Source: Tubiluchus corallicola
Taxonomy: Eukaryota; Priapulida; Priapulimorpha; Priapulimorphida; Tubiluchidae
DNA: 64,000 nucleotides
NCBI GenBank assembly: GCA_030141605.1
Contig: JAQGDQ010000078.1
Coordinates: 62,001 to 126,000, forward strand
Direction: 5' to 3'
Of the stretch, positions 60,461 through 64,000 are shown one piece after another. The stretch's first letter is position 1, and each line of letters opens with the position of its first letter. Position numbers and translations under genes: made by a program. Under the pieces are notes generated by a model. That model made no database searches. It was not told the origin of the DNA and saw nothing but the letters and a program-made list of their open reading frames with translations.

Positions 60461-62585
60461 AAGGATATAGGTACATTTTTGTTTTGTATATATTTATGAT
60501 TATGTATATACAGGTATCTTTTCAATATAATTAAGAACCACTGAATTTATGTAGAAAGTTAATTCACTCATCTTGCTGATGACGTCAATATCATTAAGCC
60601 TTAAGTTAAAGTGTTTGTGATTACAGTTGCCGCCAGTATACAACTTTGTTTTAAACATTGGAAGAGATTAGTGTCATGCAAATTTAACTTTATCAGTTTT
60701 TGAAGTCGTAGACAACAGTCTCTACTTAAGTAACTAAAACGCATCATTTAGTTAACATTACTTCGCAATCACTATTTAGTATATGAAGCCAGACAGTTAT
60801 TTTGACAACTGAATGATTTACTGCAAAATATTAAACGCTGAACGCATTTTTAATGTCAAGCTCAAATCATAACTTTTTCCATACCTACTTCAATGAACTT
60901 TACGCAATACATGAAAAAAATATTGGTAAGGAGGCAGTCGTGCGAAAGATTTAGCGCGATGTCACCGGTATATCGAGCTGCCAAGTTGCTCGCAGAATGC
61001 TTCTAACAAAGAGTGATCATTTTTGCGTTTTCCAACAGACAAAGTTCGGAAGAACAGTGGATTCTATGTGTAATCATCTGTTCGACGAGAAAAAATGGAC
61101 AGGACACTTTATTATACCTGGATGGTTTTGAGGCTGAGCAGACCGGGTATACTCAAGTGAGATTCGAAAGGAAAATAAAACCGAAAACTTAGTAGAACTG
61201 CCTTTCAAACAGCTCTTTGAAAGAGTGCTCCGTACATTTTTATATCCCCAGGGAAACCTTTCTTTTATTTTTGAATGTACAAATGACATCCCAAAGAAGA
61301 AAGATTGCTTTAAACCTTTAATTAAATTATTGCTCTAAAACTTTGTTGCCGTGTAATATTTTGAGTAATTGTGTACCTTCTATGTGCCGCTTTTCCGCCT
61401 TGGCCAGGACGATAGATAGGTGATTCTCTTTCGACAAAGGAAAGAGATGTTTTTGCCTTGTCACTGCGATCGCATTTGATTCGAGTTTTATTTTGAAGTA
61501 ACAACAGGTGGAAAATCAAGAGAAATATTTCAAAATCTGGAGAAAGGAGGCTACCATTATAATCGGGCCTCCCAGTCAGATTAAATGGCGAATCGGAATA
61601 TATTACTCCTAACCTAGGCTAAATGTAGTTTTTATGAAATTTAGCCGGAAATGTTAATTATTACCTTAACGTGTAGCATTACATTTGAATTTTGCCGCAT
61701 ATGCGCACGCGTTGTTAAATGCACTGGAGTTACCAATGACGTCATGCCAACATGAATACAATTTTTTGCATATACAACGCTGTTCGTCAGTTTTTAAATA
61801 TGATTTGGTTATCAGAAAGGTGTAGACTACATTTTGACACCCAGTCACATTTTGCCTGTTTCAAAATTTCTATTACTTCGTTTCTGAAGTCTTATTCAAC
61901 TTAGAAGAATTCATATCTGTTGCGACGAATCGGTAGACTTTTTTAAAGCTCTTTTGTTGCTGTTTTCTGTGAATTAGCACGAATCACTAACTTCACTGAA
62001 GCTAGTTGACAATAGGGACAATATACTGCAGTGCCTACACATTCATACCTATTCTATCAACATAGATTACCTACAGCCAATTGGTTTGCTGCCAGTAAAT
62101 TAACATATTTAATGTTCAATACCGGATTAAAGTAAAGGTTTAAGACAAAGACAATGGAACTGATGTTCTATTAGAACTTAAAACTGGGTTGTCAGATTTA
62201 AGCCATTTAATGTTTGCTTGATTTTTAAGAAATAATCGTTAGATGATGATGATTATGGTGAAGACGATGACGACGACGACGACGATGATGATGATGATGG
62301 TGATGATGATGATGATGCCAAAATGTTAGTCGTTATTAGAAGCAGAATGACCAGTAAGATTTTTATAGGAGAATTTTCACATAATAATTTCTCTCCCACT
62401 TAAGGCACAGATATCAGGTTAAGGTGCAGGCGGAATTGGGTTAACTACGTCTTATTAGATAACAGGAGAAAAAGTCTGCTAGAGGGCATGTATCAAGCTC
62501 AAAATGCCTTGATAAAAATGATATAATGCATGCAAATGAATAACGTTACGGCAATAAACCTTGTTTCCGGTGAATAACACCTTAG
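60461..62585. other. Intergenic interval
   Basis: No recognised gene. Short frames on the minus strand (61,074-61,289; 61,322-61,519) have no domain. A GAT/GAC trinucleotide repeat lies at 62,241-62,318. Confidence 0.45.
62241..62318. repeat. GAT/GAC trinucleotide repeat
   Basis: ATGATGATGATTATGGTGAA is followed by runs of GAC and GAT units, interrupted once by GGT. Confidence 0.9.
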
Positions 62586-63636
62586 ATGATGTTGTACCAC
62601 GTTGACCAATATATTCTGAGACTTCTATATAATTCGTTAGTTTTCCCTTATTTACAATATTCCATCTTAACATGGGGTACGGCTTTTGCATCAATTCAAA
62701 AATTAATACAGACGCAACAAAACAAAATAGTAAAATTAATAACTTTTGCTCGCAACTATGATCATGCTACACCATCGTTCGTAAAATTACAAATTTTAAA
62801 AGTAAGAGATATTTACAATATTGAGTTGTTCAAATTTATGTATAAATTCAGTGCTGGTTTATTACCCGTACTTTTTAGTGAATATTTCACTAATGTTTCT
62901 GATATACATTCCTACTCCACAAGAGCTGCTTCTAATGAACAGTATTTTGTAGAGAGATTTTTTACCGGACATGGTTTCAATAGCTTAAAATCACGAGGAG
63001 TTAAATTATGGAACTCGTTGCCAAAAGATACCTTTGAAGGTAGCTTATTTTCTGCTTCCAAAAAATACATAAAATTCTTACTAAATGAATATACCTGTAA
63101 TACATAACTTGTAAGATTAATAAGCAAGCTAGCAAGTTTTTTTTCTTCTCATTTCCTAAGTAATTGTTGCTCTTTCTTATACTTACTTTTTCTCTTAAAT
63201 TTTCTATATTACACTTTTTTTGATACTTATTTTATCTCTCCATACTCTCAGTTTTTTAACTTTACTCACTAACCTTGGTCAAATTCCCCTGTCAATAAGG
63301 CCCCTATTTGAAAATATATATAATAATCATAATTACTGATTAATTGTATTGTTTTGTTTAGATTTAGGTATCATCTAACTTTATTATTTTTTGTTTTCAC
63401 TTATACTGTTTTCATTTATACTGTTTTTTATTATTATTTTTTCTTATTTGTTTTTGTTATCCGCAGCCTCACCATTTATTTTTAATATACTAATTTAATT
63501 ATAAGACAGGGCAGGAGACTAGATGACCCTATGGTCCTTCCCTGCCCTGCTCCACGACTATAATTAAGTAATATTTAAAAAACTTGTCATGTCAAACAAA
63601 TTGGAGAAAATAAATGTTCTATGTCTATGTCTATGT
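62586..63636 (+). mobile_element. 5'-truncated non-LTR retrotransposon (LINE), 3' end
   Basis: The open frame 62,586-63,107 encodes 173 aa typical of the end of a jockey/CR1/L2-type LINE polyprotein: LLYNSLVFPYLQYSILTWG, then QNKIVKLIT, DIYNIELFKFMYK, HSYSTR, and GVKLWNSLP near the end. The reverse transcriptase and endonuclease domains are missing, as in usual 5' truncation during integration. The ~500-bp 3' UTR includes a GC-rich hairpin (AGGGCAGG at about 63,508 with CCTGCCCT at about 63,542) and ends in a (CTATGT)n tail at 63,617-63,636, the kind of simple 3' repeat found in CR1/L2 relatives. The intact frame suggests a fairly young insertion. Its own start codon is not meaningful. Confidence 0.85.
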
Positions 63637-64000
63637 AGCGAAAAGTTGTTTTGATTTCGTTCTTATTATAAAAGAAATCTAGCTGTACATGAAAAGAACA
63701 GATAGTAACAAACAGCAATTAGTTATAATTAAATGATTATAATTGCCAGCCAATCAGCTAATAGCATATTTTTTTCTTCAAGGTCTCATTCCGTCTGTTG
63801 TAGACATTGAGGCATTACAATTTATTAGAGCGTTCCACATACTCCTATCTGCAGCTAGCAACATAAGTTCTTCTACTCCTAAAACTAGATTTGGTTGAAG
63901 TTGTTAAACAGCTTTATTTATGTTAGCTATCCAAATTGTTTTTGGTTTGACAGGTTTTTGCAAGGTTTTAAGGCTTCTTTTACGGAGATTCTTACTGGTG
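63637..64000. other. End of window, nothing recognised
   Basis: AT-rich sequence after the LINE tail, with no open frame of note. Confidence 0.4.

Noticed and set aside
1..64000. CRISPR array, operons or bacterial-type genes
   Set aside because: The window is eukaryotic with spliced genes. None of the repeats has CRISPR-like spacing or cas genes.

Overview
This is an AT-rich stretch of an invertebrate animal (metazoan) nuclear genome. The signs are spliced genes with GT-AG introns, extracellular multidomain proteins (ADAM, Ig, FN3, DB modules), a chromatin gene with many introns, a truncated LINE, several non-autonomous DNA transposons and abundant microsatellites. The phylum cannot be fixed from the sequence. 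DB modules are known mainly from nematodes and some other invertebrates and are not a vertebrate feature.

Layout. Positions 1-16,000 hold no gene I can prove. They contain diverged repeats: a MITE-like family, a duplicated ~700-bp unit with CTGA-rich minisatellite, and a CACACC-rich tract. Positions 15,800-19,750 (minus strand) carry three exons that join in frame into a PH domain of Tec-family kinase type. The expected downstream zinc, SH3, SH2 and kinase exons were not found. Positions 23,646-35,549 (minus strand) carry a complete 12-exon MSL3 gene (541 codons). All splice phases agree. It has an N-terminal chromo barrel, an MRG domain split by a long insert, and an AT-hook-like motif in the insert. 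Its introns carry hAT-like and pogo-like MITEs. Positions 36,000-42,000 are repeats, including opposed ACCTT/AAGGT arrays and a hammerhead-ribozyme-like core.

Positions 42,182-45,610 (plus strand) encode an intronless 1142-aa type I membrane protein with the order DB-FN3-DB-FN3-FN3-Ig-Ig-DB-FN3-TM-tail (IGDB type). Positions 52,689-54,659 and 58,409-60,460 are two intronless, tandem, diverged ADAM10-like metalloproteases. Both keep the zinc site but end in a short hydrophobic tail instead of a transmembrane and cytoplasmic region, which suggests GPI anchoring. A long inverted-repeat (foldback) element lies just upstream of the second. Positions 62,586-63,636 are the 3' end of a non-LTR retrotransposon.

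The MSL3 and Tec-like genes are intracellular, intron-rich and on the minus strand. The three genes from 42 to 60 kb are secreted or membrane proteins, intronless in their coding parts and on the plus strand. A functional link between the receptor-like protein and the two proteases is only a hypothesis based on closeness and membrane location.
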